This document shows, in pieces, positions 18,415 through 27,515 of a stretch of 62,984 bases of DNA. Source of the stretch: Rhodospirillaceae bacterium (GTDB lineage: Bacteria; Pseudomonadota; Alphaproteobacteria; Bin65); NCBI GenBank assembly GCA_028819475.1, contig JAPPLJ010000053.1:1-62984 (forward strand). Direction: 5' to 3'. The translations under genes and the position numbers were made by a program. Positions within the stretch are counted from its first letter, which is position 1; the number at the start of each line of letters is the position of its first letter. The notes under the pieces are model-generated. The model searched no databases. It saw only the letters and a list, made by a program, of their open reading frames with translations, and was not told where the DNA came from.

Positions 18415-20657
18415 CACCACCCCGTTCCTCGACGCCGTCCCTCGACGCGATGCTGGAATCGACCCGCGAGCAGTTCGACCGGACCTTCGCCGACCGGCTG
18501 CGCCAGGCGGACGCCGCCGGGCTGCGCAACCGCCGGCAGCGTGCTGCGGCTCCGGAAGAGCCGGCGACCGAACCGCACGCCGAAGCGGATTCGGACATCG
18601 ATGCCGTGCTGAACCGGCGGTTCGGCGCGGACTGGTCTGCCGAGCTGGTCGAAACACAGGTGACCGGCAACACCCTTTCGGCGCTCTACCGGCTGACGGT
18701 GGACGGCCGCTCCGCGCTCGAATTCGGCGATGCGCCGGCAGACGGAAACCGCGAGGCGGCGCTGGAAGCGGCGCGCCGGTCGGCGCTCGCGAGGGCGGCC
18801 GATGCGCTGGCCCACGGTGCGCAACCGTCGGCGGCCACGACGGATCCTGCCCCGCTGCGCACACCTGCGTCCCCAACGACGACGGGGCCGCGCGCCGCTC
18901 CGGCCCCGAGCGGCGCGCTGGACGCGCTCGCCCTCGACCGGATCGAGGCGGCCTGGCGTCAGATCCGCAAGGAAGCGGGCAACGTTCTGGCACAGGCTGC
19001 GATTGCCGAACCGGCGCGGCAGAAGGCGGCCGAAACGGCGACGCTGACCGACGCCCGCGGCGCCACATTGATCGGCCGTCCGGTGCCGGCCGTCGCCGAC
19101 CTGGCCCGCAACCGGTCGCGCGATCTCCGTCCGGGCGACGTATTCCTGGCCGGCGATCCCTACGCCGGCGTTCAGGCCGGGACGTGGACGGCGATCGTTC
19201 CGGTATTCGCCGCGGAAACCGGCGGCGATCCGGTCGGTTTCAGCGCCGCGACGGCGCCAATGGCCGGCAGTGCCGGCGCGGTCCCGGGAAGCGCCCCGAA
19301 CGGCGCGCGCTCGGTCTACGGCGAAGGGCTGCGGATTCCGCCGATCCGCATTTTCGACGATGGCCAGGCCAGCAGCGCGGCGCTGGACCTTATGCTGAAC
19401 AACATTCCCGAATCCGGGGCGGCCCACGGCGACCTCCGCGCGCTGGTCGAAGCGGCGCAGGCCGGCGAACGGGGGATCGCCGACCTGTGCGTCCGCTTCG
19501 GGGCCGAGAGCTACCGGCAGGCCTGCGCCGCGGCGCTGGAGCGCACCGGGCGGGCCCTGCGCCGGATCGTTGCCGAGCATCTCCCCGAAGAGCCGAAATC
19601 CTTCGAGGACAGGATCGACAGCGACGGCTGCGGCAACGGACCGTTCACACTCAAGCTGGCGGTATGGCGCGAGGGCGAGCAGGCGTTTTTCGACTGGACC
19701 GGCACGGCTGCCCAGGCCGAAGGGCCGGTCAACCTGCTGCTTGACGATACGGTCTTCGCCCATATCGCCGCCGGTCTGCTGGTTCGGACGTTCGATCCTG
19801 AAATCGCGGTCAACGACGGGGTGCTTGCGCCGCTGCGCATCACGCTTCCCCCGGGCAGCCTTTTGCACCCGCGTTTTCCGGCGCCGCTGGGCAACGGCGC
19901 CCAGACCCTGGCGCGGGTCTACGATGTGTTGAACGGCGCGCTCGGCCAGTTCGCGGGCGCAGCGGGCGCCGCGGCCGGCTACGGGTCCAGCCCGCAGCTT
20001 GTTTTCACCGGCGAGGACAGCCGCGGCAGGGCGGTTTCCCTGACTGACCGCCTGTTCGGCGGCGCGCCGGCGCGCTCCGGGCGCGACGGCGGGGACGGCC
20101 GGTCGCTTTCCGCCGGCGCCAGGAGCCGGCCGGCCGAGCAGCTGGAATCAAATTTTTCCGTCACGGTCGAGAGCGTAACGGCAATCGCCGACAGCGGCGG
20201 CGCCGGTGCGCATCGCGGCGGCTGCGGTGTCGAGAAAGTCTACAGGTTCCGGACGGCGGGCACGCTGAGCTTGCGCGACGAACGGGAGCAATCGCAGCCC
20301 TGGGGCCGCAACGGCGGCGAGGCGGGGGCGTGCTCCGAAAAGATCGTGGTGCGAACCGACGGATCGCGCGAACAGCCGGGCTCGAAGGCCGGCGGCGTGA
20401 GGGTGGCGCCCGGGGACCGGCTGATCTTCCGGACCGCGGGCGGCGGCGGATGGGGCAATCCGCTGGACCGCAGCCCCGAACAGGTCCAGAAAGACGTCCG
20501 GCGCGGCCTGGTCTCGACGGCCGGGGCCCGGGATCGCTATGGTGTCGTCGTCGCCGGCAGCCCGGCGGCCTGTACGGTCGACAGGAATGCGACCCAGGAA
20601 CTGCGCGAGACGCTCGGCAGGTCCCGCGGCCGCTCCGGCGGCGGGAGCGCGCGGTGA
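18411..20657 (+). CDS. hyuB: Divergent hydantoinase B / N-methylhydantoinase beta-family protein with N-terminal extension
   Basis: 748 aa, about 120 residues longer than a normal HyuB. Residues 1-170 are extra: charged and Pro/Ala-rich, with an apparent compact region near residues 60-140 (VTGNTLSALYRLTVDGRSAL followed by an alanine-rich helix). The HyuB core follows: LRPGDVFLAGDPYAGVQAG (the usual NDPY...H motif has lost its His), EGLRIPPIRIFDDG, IADSGGAGAHRGGCGV and the C-terminal GGGGWGNPLDRSPEQV. It forms a complex with HyuA by family. ATG 18411 overlaps the hyuA stop. Confidence 0.8.
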   Translation: MTPPRSSTPSLDAMLESTREQFDRTFADRLRQADAAGLRNRRQRAAAPEEPATEPHAEADSDIDAVLNRRFGADWSAELVETQVTGNTLSALYRLTVDGRSALEFGDAPADGNREAALEAARRSALARAADALAHGAQPSAATTDPAPLRTPASPTTTGPRAAPAPSGALDALALDRIEAAWRQIRKEAGNVLAQAAIAEPARQKAAETATLTDARGATLIGRPVPAVADLARNRSRDLRPGDVFLAGDPYAGVQAGTWTAIVPVFAAETGGDPVGFSAATAPMAGSAGAVPGSAPNGARSVYGEGLRIPPIRIFDDGQASSAALDLMLNNIPESGAAHGDLRALVEAAQAGERGIADLCVRFGAESYRQACAAALERTGRALRRIVAEHLPEEPKSFEDRIDSDGCGNGPFTLKLAVWREGEQAFFDWTGTAAQAEGPVNLLLDDTVFAHIAAGLLVRTFDPEIAVNDGVLAPLRITLPPGSLLHPRFPAPLGNGAQTLARVYDVLNGALGQFAGAAGAAAGYGSSPQLVFTGEDSRGRAVSLTDRLFGGAPARSGRDGGDGRSLSAGARSRPAEQLESNFSVTVESVTAIADSGGAGAHRGGCGVEKVYRFRTAGTLSLRDEREQSQPWGRNGGEAGACSEKIVVRTDGSREQPGSKAGGVRVAPGDRLIFRTAGGGGWGNPLDRSPEQVQKDVRRGLVSTAGARDRYGVVVAGSPAACTVDRNATQELRETLGRSRGRSGGGSAR

Positions 20658-20762
20658 TTTCGGGCGGCGGACGAATGAACGGCCATCGCAGGCCGGCAAC
20701 GGGGAGGCGGCGGCCGGTGGCAGGCCGCCATACGAGGATGCCCGACACGGAGGGGCGGAAGC

Positions 20763-23321
20763 ATGGTTGAGAACATCATCGTCGGCATCGTGCTGGCGAT
20801 CATCGTCGTCGCGATCATCTACATCCTGTCGATCTGGGTGTATAAGCGCGCGCCGTCGAACATGGGCTTCATTCGCACCGGCTTCCTCGGCACCAAGGTG
20901 TGCCTGGGCCGCGGCGCGATCGTCCTGCCCGTCTTCCATGAGGTGACCTGGGTCTCGCTCGAGACGATCAAGCTGATCGTCAGCCGCTCGCGCGACCAGG
21001 CGATTCTGACCCACGACAACGTCCGCGTCGACGTCGGAGCGGAACTCTACACCCATGTCGGCCGGACCGAGCAGGAACTGCTGACCGCCGGGCGCAGCCT
21101 GGGCGAGAAAACCTTCGATCCGGAGAAGGTGCGCAGCCTGCTCGAAGCCAAGGTGGTCGGCGCCCTGCGCAGCTATGCCGCCACCAAGTCGCTCAAGGAA
21201 CTGCACGAGAACCGCGAAGCGATGGCCGAGGCGATCAAGGCCAACGTGACCGAAAGCTTCAACGCCAACGGCCTGACGCTGGAAGAGGTCACCGTCGTCA
21301 CCCTGGAACAGACCGGCAAGGAGCATTTCAAGACCGACAACGTGTTCGACGCCGAAGGCCTGAAAATCATCACCGAGATCACCAGCGACGCGCGGCGCAA
21401 GGTCCACGACACCGAGAAGCGCACCACGGTCGCGATCCGGCAGAAGGATCTGGATACCCAGCTCGAACTGCTCGAGATCGAGCGCCAGGAGGCGACCGCG
21501 CGCGCCAACCAGGACAAGGCGGTCTCCAACGAGGAAGCCCTGCAGATGCGCGAGAAGCAGGTCTTCATCCTCAATCAGCGCAAGGCGGTGGAAGAGCAGG
21601 AGATCGGCAACGAGGTCGAGCTCGAAAAGATGCGCACCGACCGCGAACTGGCGATCACGGAAGAGGCCCAGAAGCGCGAGGCGTCGGAGATCCAGAAGGC
21701 TCTGAAGCTGGAGCAGGAGCGCCGCGACAAGGAAATCGCCATCATCGCCAAGGCCAAGGAAGAGGAGCTGGCCGAAATCGACCGCGCGCTGGCGCGCGAG
21801 AAGGCGGAGAAGGACAAGCAGATCGGCCTGATCCAGAAGGAGGTCGAGCGCCAGAAGGCCGACATCGCCCAGGCGACGGCTGTGGCCGCCGAGGAGGAAG
21901 CCGCGCGCATCGAACGCCACAAAGCGGCCGAACAGGCGGCGCTGGAGACCCGCCGGCTGAGCCTCGCGACCCGGCTGAACCTGCTGGAACTGGACAAGGA
22001 GGAGGAGTTCGCCTCCGCCAACCAGGAGCAGGAAGTCTCCAACGAGAAGGCGCGGACGATGAGCGAATCCCAGCGCTTCATCATCGAGCAGCGCTGGACC
22101 GTGCAGCAGGAGGAGATCGACAAGGAACGCGCCCTGGAGGCGGCGCGCATCGAGAAAGACGCGGCGATCATCGACGAGGGCACCAAGAAGGAGGCCGCCG
22201 AGATCAAGCGCCTGCTCGCCGTCGAACTGGAGGAGCGGGAGCGGGAAATCGCCCTGATCGGCAAGGAGCAGGAACGCGAGGCGGTCGATATCCGGCGCTT
22301 CCTGGCGCGCGAAGTCGAGGAGCGCAACCGGGAGATCGCACTGGAGGAGAAGACGCGGGAGTTGGAGGCGGCCGAAGCGGGCCGGCTGGCGACGACCGCA
22401 GACCGTGTCCGCGCGACCCATGCCGCCGAGGCCGCCGGCCATCTCGCCGACGCCGAGACGGAAAAGGAAATCCGGCGCATCGAAGCCGAGAAGCAGGCCA
22501 CGGCCGAGCGGATCGCCGAAGAGGCCAAGGCGCAGATCGCCAGCATGCACATGGTGACCCAGTCCGAGGCGCGCCAGCAGGCGGCGGAGCGCGAGGCCGC
22601 GGCCACGTTGACCAAGGCCAACGCCAACAGCGAGGCGCAGAAGATCACCGCCGAGGGCGTCGAGCGCGAGGCCGGCGCCCGCGGCCGGGCCGAAATGGAG
22701 ATCGAGGCGCTGCGCGTCCAGCGGACCGAGGAGAAGCTGAAGGCCGAGGCGGCCGGCATGGAGGCCAAGGCCGACGCGCTCAAGAAGTACAACGAGGCCG
22801 CAATGTTCCTGGAGCTTTCGAAGCTCTTCATCGAGGCGGAGCGCGACGTCCATATCGACCAGGCAAAGGCCATGGGCAACGCCCTGGAAGGCGCGCATAT
22901 CCGCATGTATGGCGGTAGCAACGACGGCACGATGGACACGATCCGCGGCTTGTTCAACTCCGGCTTCGGCCTGGGCGAGGCGATGGAGGGGCTGGCCCAT
23001 TCGATGCCGGACGGCCTGCGCGACCGCTTCAACGCCAACGGGCTGCGCGGCCTGTTCGGCCGGCCGGCGGACAGCGGCCTTCTGCTCCAGACCCACGGGC
23101 AACTCAAGGTTCTGGTCGAGCGCGAACTGGGCACCGCGGCGGCTCGGCAGGCGCCGCTCGGCGAGGCGGTCGGCAAGCTGGAAGAGGCGGCCGGCAGCGA
23201 TCCGGCGCAGCAGCGCGCCGTCGGCCTGCTCAAACAGGTCGTAGCCGAAGGCGATTTCGCCGACGTGCCGTTCGAGACGATCTGGTCGCTGCTGAGCGCG
23301 CTGACGGAAAGGACCGACTGA
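20763..23321 (+). CDS. Flotillin-like SPFH-domain membrane protein with duplicated coiled coil
   Basis: 852 aa. N-terminal TM helix (residues 5-25), SPFH domain to about residue 215, then about 450 residues of charged coiled coil and a C-terminal domain (about 700-852) with FGLGEAMEGLAHSMPDGL. Flotillin/YqiK proteins organise membrane microdomains. Residues 230-365 and 401-536 align without gaps at an offset of 171 (both contain VSNE, EIxxE and LARE), an internal duplication that makes the protein longer than ordinary YqiK. ATG 20763 has GGAGGGG about 7 bases upstream. It is probably monocistronic, downstream of the hyuAB pair with a 105-bp gap. Confidence 0.9.
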   Translation: MVENIIVGIVLAIIVVAIIYILSIWVYKRAPSNMGFIRTGFLGTKVCLGRGAIVLPVFHEVTWVSLETIKLIVSRSRDQAILTHDNVRVDVGAELYTHVGRTEQELLTAGRSLGEKTFDPEKVRSLLEAKVVGALRSYAATKSLKELHENREAMAEAIKANVTESFNANGLTLEEVTVVTLEQTGKEHFKTDNVFDAEGLKIITEITSDARRKVHDTEKRTTVAIRQKDLDTQLELLEIERQEATARANQDKAVSNEEALQMREKQVFILNQRKAVEEQEIGNEVELEKMRTDRELAITEEAQKREASEIQKALKLEQERRDKEIAIIAKAKEEELAEIDRALAREKAEKDKQIGLIQKEVERQKADIAQATAVAAEEEAARIERHKAAEQAALETRRLSLATRLNLLELDKEEEFASANQEQEVSNEKARTMSESQRFIIEQRWTVQQEEIDKERALEAARIEKDAAIIDEGTKKEAAEIKRLLAVELEEREREIALIGKEQEREAVDIRRFLAREVEERNREIALEEKTRELEAAEAGRLATTADRVRATHAAEAAGHLADAETEKEIRRIEAEKQATAERIAEEAKAQIASMHMVTQSEARQQAAEREAAATLTKANANSEAQKITAEGVEREAGARGRAEMEIEALRVQRTEEKLKAEAAGMEAKADALKKYNEAAMFLELSKLFIEAERDVHIDQAKAMGNALEGAHIRMYGGSNDGTMDTIRGLFNSGFGLGEAMEGLAHSMPDGLRDRFNANGLRGLFGRPADSGLLLQTHGQLKVLVERELGTAAARQAPLGEAVGKLEEAAGSDPAQQRAVGLLKQVVAEGDFADVPFETIWSLLSALTERTD

Positions 23322-23376
23322 CCGAAGCGCTCGCCGGGCCGGAGGAACCGTTGCCGATGCGACGGCGGAACCGCCG

Positions 23377-24468
23377 ATGACCGACCACGACGTCGTCCTG
23401 GAGGGGGTGAACAAGACCTTTCCGGGCAACGTACGCGCGGTGATCGACTTCAACTGTGAAATCCGGCACGGCGAGTTCGTCGCAATGCTGGGGCCGAGCG
23501 GCTGCGGCAAGACGACGACCCTGCGCATGATCGGCGGGCTGGAGGAAGTGACCAGCGGCAAAATCTGGCTCGCCGGCACCGACGTGACCGACCTGCCGCC
23601 GTCCCAGCGCAACACCTCCATGATGTTCCAGAGTTTCGCGCTGTTCCCGCACCGAAACGTGCTTCAGAATGTCGAGTTCAGCCTGAAGATGCAGGGCGTG
23701 CCCAGGGAGGAGCGGGCGCGCCGGACCCGGGATATGGTGGACATGGTCGGCCTCACGCCGCTCGCCGACCGCCGGCCGCACGATCTCTCCGGCGGTCAGC
23801 AGCAGCGCGTCGCACTCGCCCGGGCGCTGATCAGCGAGCCGACGGTGCTGCTGCTCGACGAGCCGCTCGGCGCGCTGGACTACAATCTGCGCCAGTCGAT
23901 GATCATCGAGCTGAAGAAGATTCAGCGCGACACCGGCATCACCTTCATCATGGTGACCCATTCGCAGGAGGAGGCCATGTCGATGGCCGACAAGGTGATC
24001 GTGATGAGCGACGCACTGATCCAGCAGACCGGCACGTCGCGGGAAATCTACGAGTCGCCGCGCACCAGCTTCGTCGCCTCCTTCATCGGCAACAACAATC
24101 TGATCCGGGGCATTGTGCGCTCGCGTTCCGGCTCCATCGTGCTCGTTGAGGCCCACGGCAAGATGTTCTACGTCCGGGTGCCGGACTATATCGCCACCGT
24201 CCATGTCGACCGCGAGGCGCATTTCTCGGTGCGCGCCGACCTGATGCACACCGGCGACCATCCGGACATGGCGAACCGGGTCGAGGGCAAGTACGTCACC
24301 ACCGAGTTCCGGGGATCGCTGGAGACCGACGTGTTCGAGATTGCGCCGGAGGCCTACGTCTCGGTCGAGCAGCACCGCGGCGTCCACGACCGCATGTACG
24401 ATCCCGGCGAGCGCGAGACCATCTGCTGGCCCGCCGACGCGGGGGTGCTGCTGGAGCAGAACCCTTAA
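23377..24468 (+). CDS. ABC transporter ATP-binding protein, spermidine/putrescine (PotA)-like
   Basis: 363 aa. Walker A GPSGCGKTT (residues 39-47), Q-loop FQSFALFPH, signature LSGGQQQRVALARAL, Walker B VLLLDEP and H-loop TFIMVTHSQEEA, followed by a C-terminal TOBE-like regulatory domain. MalK/PotA class importer ATPase. Its cognate permeases and binding protein are probably those at 26685-29930, which lie on the opposite strand beyond a toxin-antitoxin pair and an acyl-CoA dehydrogenase. The start ATG 23377 has only a weak upstream site. Confidence 0.9.
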   Translation: MTDHDVVLEGVNKTFPGNVRAVIDFNCEIRHGEFVAMLGPSGCGKTTTLRMIGGLEEVTSGKIWLAGTDVTDLPPSQRNTSMMFQSFALFPHRNVLQNVEFSLKMQGVPREERARRTRDMVDMVGLTPLADRRPHDLSGGQQQRVALARALISEPTVLLLDEPLGALDYNLRQSMIIELKKIQRDTGITFIMVTHSQEEAMSMADKVIVMSDALIQQTGTSREIYESPRTSFVASFIGNNNLIRGIVRSRSGSIVLVEAHGKMFYVRVPDYIATVHVDREAHFSVRADLMHTGDHPDMANRVEGKYVTTEFRGSLETDVFEIAPEAYVSVEQHRGVHDRMYDPGERETICWPADAGVLLEQNP

Positions 24469-24510
24469 GCGGGCCGGGAAAAAGCGCCCGCCTCCCAGAC
24501 AGTCGTTTTT
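24469..24510 (+). terminator. Weak candidate terminator after the ABC ATPase gene
   Basis: Arms GCGGGC (24469-24474) and GCCCGC (24486-24491) form a 6-bp stem; a T5 run follows only about 15 bases later (ending near 24510). The location between convergent genes is suitable, but the T tract is displaced. Confidence 0.25.
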
Positions 24511-24580
24511 CCGCTCCGCCCAGGGTTGGGTCCAGGGCTTCGGTCGAAACGACCGACGGGTTTCGCCGCGGCCGGTGTTC

Positions 24581-25003
24581 TTACACGCCCGTCCAAGGGT
24601 CGATTGCCTCGACGCCAATATCGGCGAAATCGCGGACGTTGCGCGTCGCTACGGCCATGCCTCGGCAGCGGGCGATCGCGGCGATCTGGCAGTCCGTCTC
24701 GCCGATCGGCCGGCCGGCGAATCGGCGAACGGCGGCAATTTCCGCATAGGCGCGGGCGGCGGCGCTGTCGAACGGCAGAATGCGCTCGGCAAATCCCAGG
24801 TTGAGCCACCGGGTGATCGAAGCTTCAAGCGAGTTTCTGCGTCGGCCGACCGGCAGGATGGCGATGCCGTAGCGCAGTTCTGCTTCGCCGACCGCAGTCA
24901 AAAACAGGTCTTCTGCATCCCATTGCGCAACCCAGGCCGTAACCGCCGGCGCAGGCGCCGGCCGCATGAGTTCGGATGCCACATTCGTATCGAGCACAAA
25001 CAT
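24581..25003 (-). CDS. PIN-domain toxin, FitB/VapC-like
   Basis: 140 aa. MFVLDTNVASELMRP carries the first catalytic Asp (D5), AVGEAELRYGIAILP the conserved Glu and GRPIGETDCQIAAIA the next Asp, with ATRNVRDFADIG near the end. This is the FitB subgroup of VapC RNases. It follows the FitA-like antitoxin gene by 10 bp. Type II toxin-antitoxin module. Confidence 0.9.
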   Translation of the reverse strand: MFVLDTNVASELMRPAPAPAVTAWVAQWDAEDLFLTAVGEAELRYGIAILPVGRRRNSLEASITRWLNLGFAERILPFDSAAARAYAEIAAVRRFAGRPIGETDCQIAAIARCRGMAVATRNVRDFADIGVEAIDPWTGV

Positions 25004-25013
25004 CCGATCCGGC

Positions 25014-25259
25014 TCACCTGAAGTCCGGCGGATCGCGCATCGGCCCGCGCGGCGGCAGTTCGAGGTCTAGACCGCCGAGGGACGCGAAGCATTCCCGGGT
25101 GAATTCAGCCAGGTCCTTGGGGCGCTCTTTCTTGTCGTTCACCGCTTCGCGCAGGATCACCCGCGCCTCTTCTTCCATTGACCGGCCGTTCCCGGCCGCC
25201 CGGATGCGCAGACGGATCTTCACGTCGTCGTCGAGTCTTCGGATCGTGATGCTCGCCAT
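25014..25259 (-). CDS. FitA-like antitoxin, Arc/ribbon-helix-helix
   Basis: 81 aa. MASITIRRLDDDVKIRLRIR is the ribbon-helix-helix strand-helix start, followed by AAGNGRSMEEEARVILREAV typical of FitA/StbC plasmid-stability proteins. The C-terminal tail would bind the PIN toxin. ATG 25259 has a strong GGAGGGAAGG site; in-frame sequence upstream is rejected. Confidence 0.88.
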   Translation of the reverse strand: MASITIRRLDDDVKIRLRIRAAGNGRSMEEEARVILREAVNDKKERPKDLAEFTRECFASLGGLDLELPPRGPMRDPPDFR

Positions 25260-25494
25260 GGCCCTTCCCTCCGCGTCGTGCATCCCGGGATATACGGGGT
25301 GCCAGCAATGCAATCAAGCGACAGCCCGGAGGCGGTGCGCCGGGTCGTCCGGGAGGTTTCGTGGTATGAAGGGTGAAGGCGTCCGGGCCGACGGGTGTGG
25401 CACCGGGCCGGATCGCCGGCAGCCCGATTTTGCGAAGGCGGGTTTCGGAATCCACGCGCCGCCAAATCCTCCTCGAAGTTTTCCGGGACGAACC

Positions 25495-26646
25495 ATGACC
25501 ATGCCGACCGACCCGCCCCGCACGCTGTTCTCGCCGGACCACGAGATGTTCCGCGCTTCCGTGCAGTCGTTTCTGGAAGCCGAGGTCGTCCCGCATTACG
25601 CGGACTGGGAGGAAGCCGGATATACGCCGCGGGATATCTGGCTGCGGGCCGGCGAGATGGGTCTGCTCGGCACCGGCATACCCGAGGAATACGGCGGCGC
25701 CGGCGGCGATTTCCTCTGGGACGCCATCGTCATAGAGGAACTCGGCCGATACGGCCTCGCGGCGCCGGCCTGGGACATGCACGGACACATCATCGCGCCG
25801 ATGATCGCCGCCCACGGCACCGGGGAGCAGAAGCGCAGAATCCTGCCGGCGATGGCGGCCGGGGAATCGATCTTCTGCATCGGACTGACCGAGCCCGGCG
25901 GGGGCAGCGACCTCGCCGCGCTGCGGACCCGCGCAACGGAGTCCGGCAACGGCTTCCTCGTGAACGGCTCCAAGATCTTCATTACCAACGGCCACATCGC
26001 CGATTACATTCTCCTGGCGGCGAACCGCCATCCGGACCGCGGTGCGAAGGGGGTATCCCTGTTTGTCGTGCCGCTCGATTCGGACGGCGTCACCCGCGGC
26101 CGGAATCTGAAAAAGATCGGCAACAAGGCGCAGGACACCGCCGAACTCTTCTTCGACGACGTTCGCCTGCCGGGATCGGCGCTGCTCGGCGCTTCGGAGC
26201 AGGGCTGGAGCCAGCTCATGCACGGCCTGGCCCGCGAACGGATGGTCACCGCCGTCCGGTCCATGACGATCGCCGAGGTCGCGCTCGAGCAGACCGTCGC
26301 CTACACCAAGAATCGAACCGCCTTCGGCCAGAGGGTCTTCGATTTTCAGAACACCCAGTTCAAGCTCGCCGAACTGGCGACGGCCTGCACGGCCATGCGC
26401 CCCTTCGTCGACCGGTTGATCCGGTTGCTGGCCGCGGACGAACTGAGCGCAGAACTCGCAGCGATGGCGAAACTCGCGGCCACGGAACTTGCAGACCGGG
26501 TGCTCGACGAATGTCTGCAACTCCATGGCGGGCATGGCTACATGTGGGAAACGCCGATCGCCCGGGCCTGGGCGGACGCCCGCGTGCACCGGATCTACGC
26601 CGGCACCAACGAGATCATGAAATATATTATCGGGCGATCGCTGTAG
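25495..26646 (+). CDS. Acyl-CoA dehydrogenase, long-chain/isovaleryl-type active site
   Basis: 383 aa, FAD-dependent alpha-beta oxidation of an acyl-CoA. Motifs: FCIGLTEPGGGSDLAALRTRA, GSKIFITNGHIADYILLAA, FGQRVFDFQNTQFKLAEL and QLHGGHGYMWETPIARAWAD. At the usual MCAD Glu position the sequence is IYAGTNEIM (Ala), so the catalytic base is probably E248 in LARERM, as in LCAD and isovaleryl-CoA dehydrogenase. It stands alone inside the split ABC locus. ATG 25495 or 25501; the upstream site is weak. Confidence 0.9.
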   Translation: MTMPTDPPRTLFSPDHEMFRASVQSFLEAEVVPHYADWEEAGYTPRDIWLRAGEMGLLGTGIPEEYGGAGGDFLWDAIVIEELGRYGLAAPAWDMHGHIIAPMIAAHGTGEQKRRILPAMAAGESIFCIGLTEPGGGSDLAALRTRATESGNGFLVNGSKIFITNGHIADYILLAANRHPDRGAKGVSLFVVPLDSDGVTRGRNLKKIGNKAQDTAELFFDDVRLPGSALLGASEQGWSQLMHGLARERMVTAVRSMTIAEVALEQTVAYTKNRTAFGQRVFDFQNTQFKLAELATACTAMRPFVDRLIRLLAADELSAELAAMAKLAATELADRVLDECLQLHGGHGYMWETPIARAWADARVHRIYAGTNEIMKYIIGRSL

Positions 26647-26684
26647 CGGCGCCAGCAATCGTTCCGGCCCGGCGTGTCCGGCTA

Positions 26685-27512
26685 TTACCGCGCCCGCCGG
26701 TACAGGATGGTGTAGACCACGATGAACAGCCCGATCAGGCAGAAGGAGAAGATGGTGGAGGCAGTGCCGAGCGCGAACAGGGTCGGTCGGATGCGCTGGG
26801 TCATCGAGGCGTTAATGTCCAGCGGCAGGGTATTGTACTCGCCCGACAGCAGGGTCGTCCGGGCGAACTCGTCGTAGGACAGGGTAAAGCCGAACAGGCC
26901 GGCGGCGACGATGCCGGGCAGGATGAGCGGCAGGGTGATCTCGCGGAACACCGTCCATTCGCCGGCGCCCATGTCCCGGGCGGCCTCCTCCAAGCTGCTG
27001 TCGAACCGGTTGAACACCGCCATCATCACGAGAAAGCCGAACGGCAGGGTCCAGACGACATGGACGCCCAGGCCCGACGACCACCAGGCCGGCGGAATGC
27101 CGATCTGCTGCAACAGGGTGGCGAGGCCCAGGCTGAGCAGCACGCCGGGCACCATCAGGCCCAGCATGATCGTGTAGAACAGCAGGTTGGAGCCCCGGAA
27201 CTTGCGCCGGAACGCCATCGCCAGCATGGTCGAGAACAGCGCCGTGATGACCATCACGACGAGCGCCAGGATGATCGACCGCGCGAGCGCGCCCTGCAGG
27301 TCGCCGATCGAGGACGGCTCCAGCAGCTTTTCCCACCAGTAGGTGCTGAAACCGCGCATGGGAAAGCTGGTGCCGCCGCGCCGGCCCTGGAAGGACAGGG
27401 CGAACATCGCGATCATCGGCCCGAAAATGAAGATGATGAACAGGATGTAATAGACGCTGAAGCCGGTCTTCACGGCCAGCGCCTTCGTCCTCCGCCTGGT
27501 CCAGCGTGCCAT
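26685..27512 (-). CDS. ABC transporter permease, PotC-like
   Basis: 275 aa, six predicted TM helices, with the inner-membrane EAA loop LEEAARDMGAGEWTVFREITLPLILPGI that contacts the ATPase. Its start lies 3 bp after the stop of the first permease gene. It is part of the minus-strand binding-protein, permease, permease operon for polyamine-like or other small cationic substrates. Confidence 0.9.
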   Translation of the reverse strand: MARWTRRRTKALAVKTGFSVYYILFIIFIFGPMIAMFALSFQGRRGGTSFPMRGFSTYWWEKLLEPSSIGDLQGALARSIILALVVMVITALFSTMLAMAFRRKFRGSNLLFYTIMLGLMVPGVLLSLGLATLLQQIGIPPAWWSSGLGVHVVWTLPFGFLVMMAVFNRFDSSLEEAARDMGAGEWTVFREITLPLILPGIVAAGLFGFTLSYDEFARTTLLSGEYNTLPLDINASMTQRIRPTLFALGTASTIFSFCLIGLFIVVYTILYRRAR

Positions 27513-27515
27513 CGC

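Noticed and set aside
20148..23621. Long minus-strand frame opposite the flotillin-like gene
   Set aside because: Low-complexity Leu/Ala/Gly translation mirrors the coiled-coil codons; no family features.
24976..25494. Upstream extension of the acyl-CoA dehydrogenase
   Set aside because: The extra residues are the antisense of the FitA-like gene; the dehydrogenase fold begins at ATG 25495.
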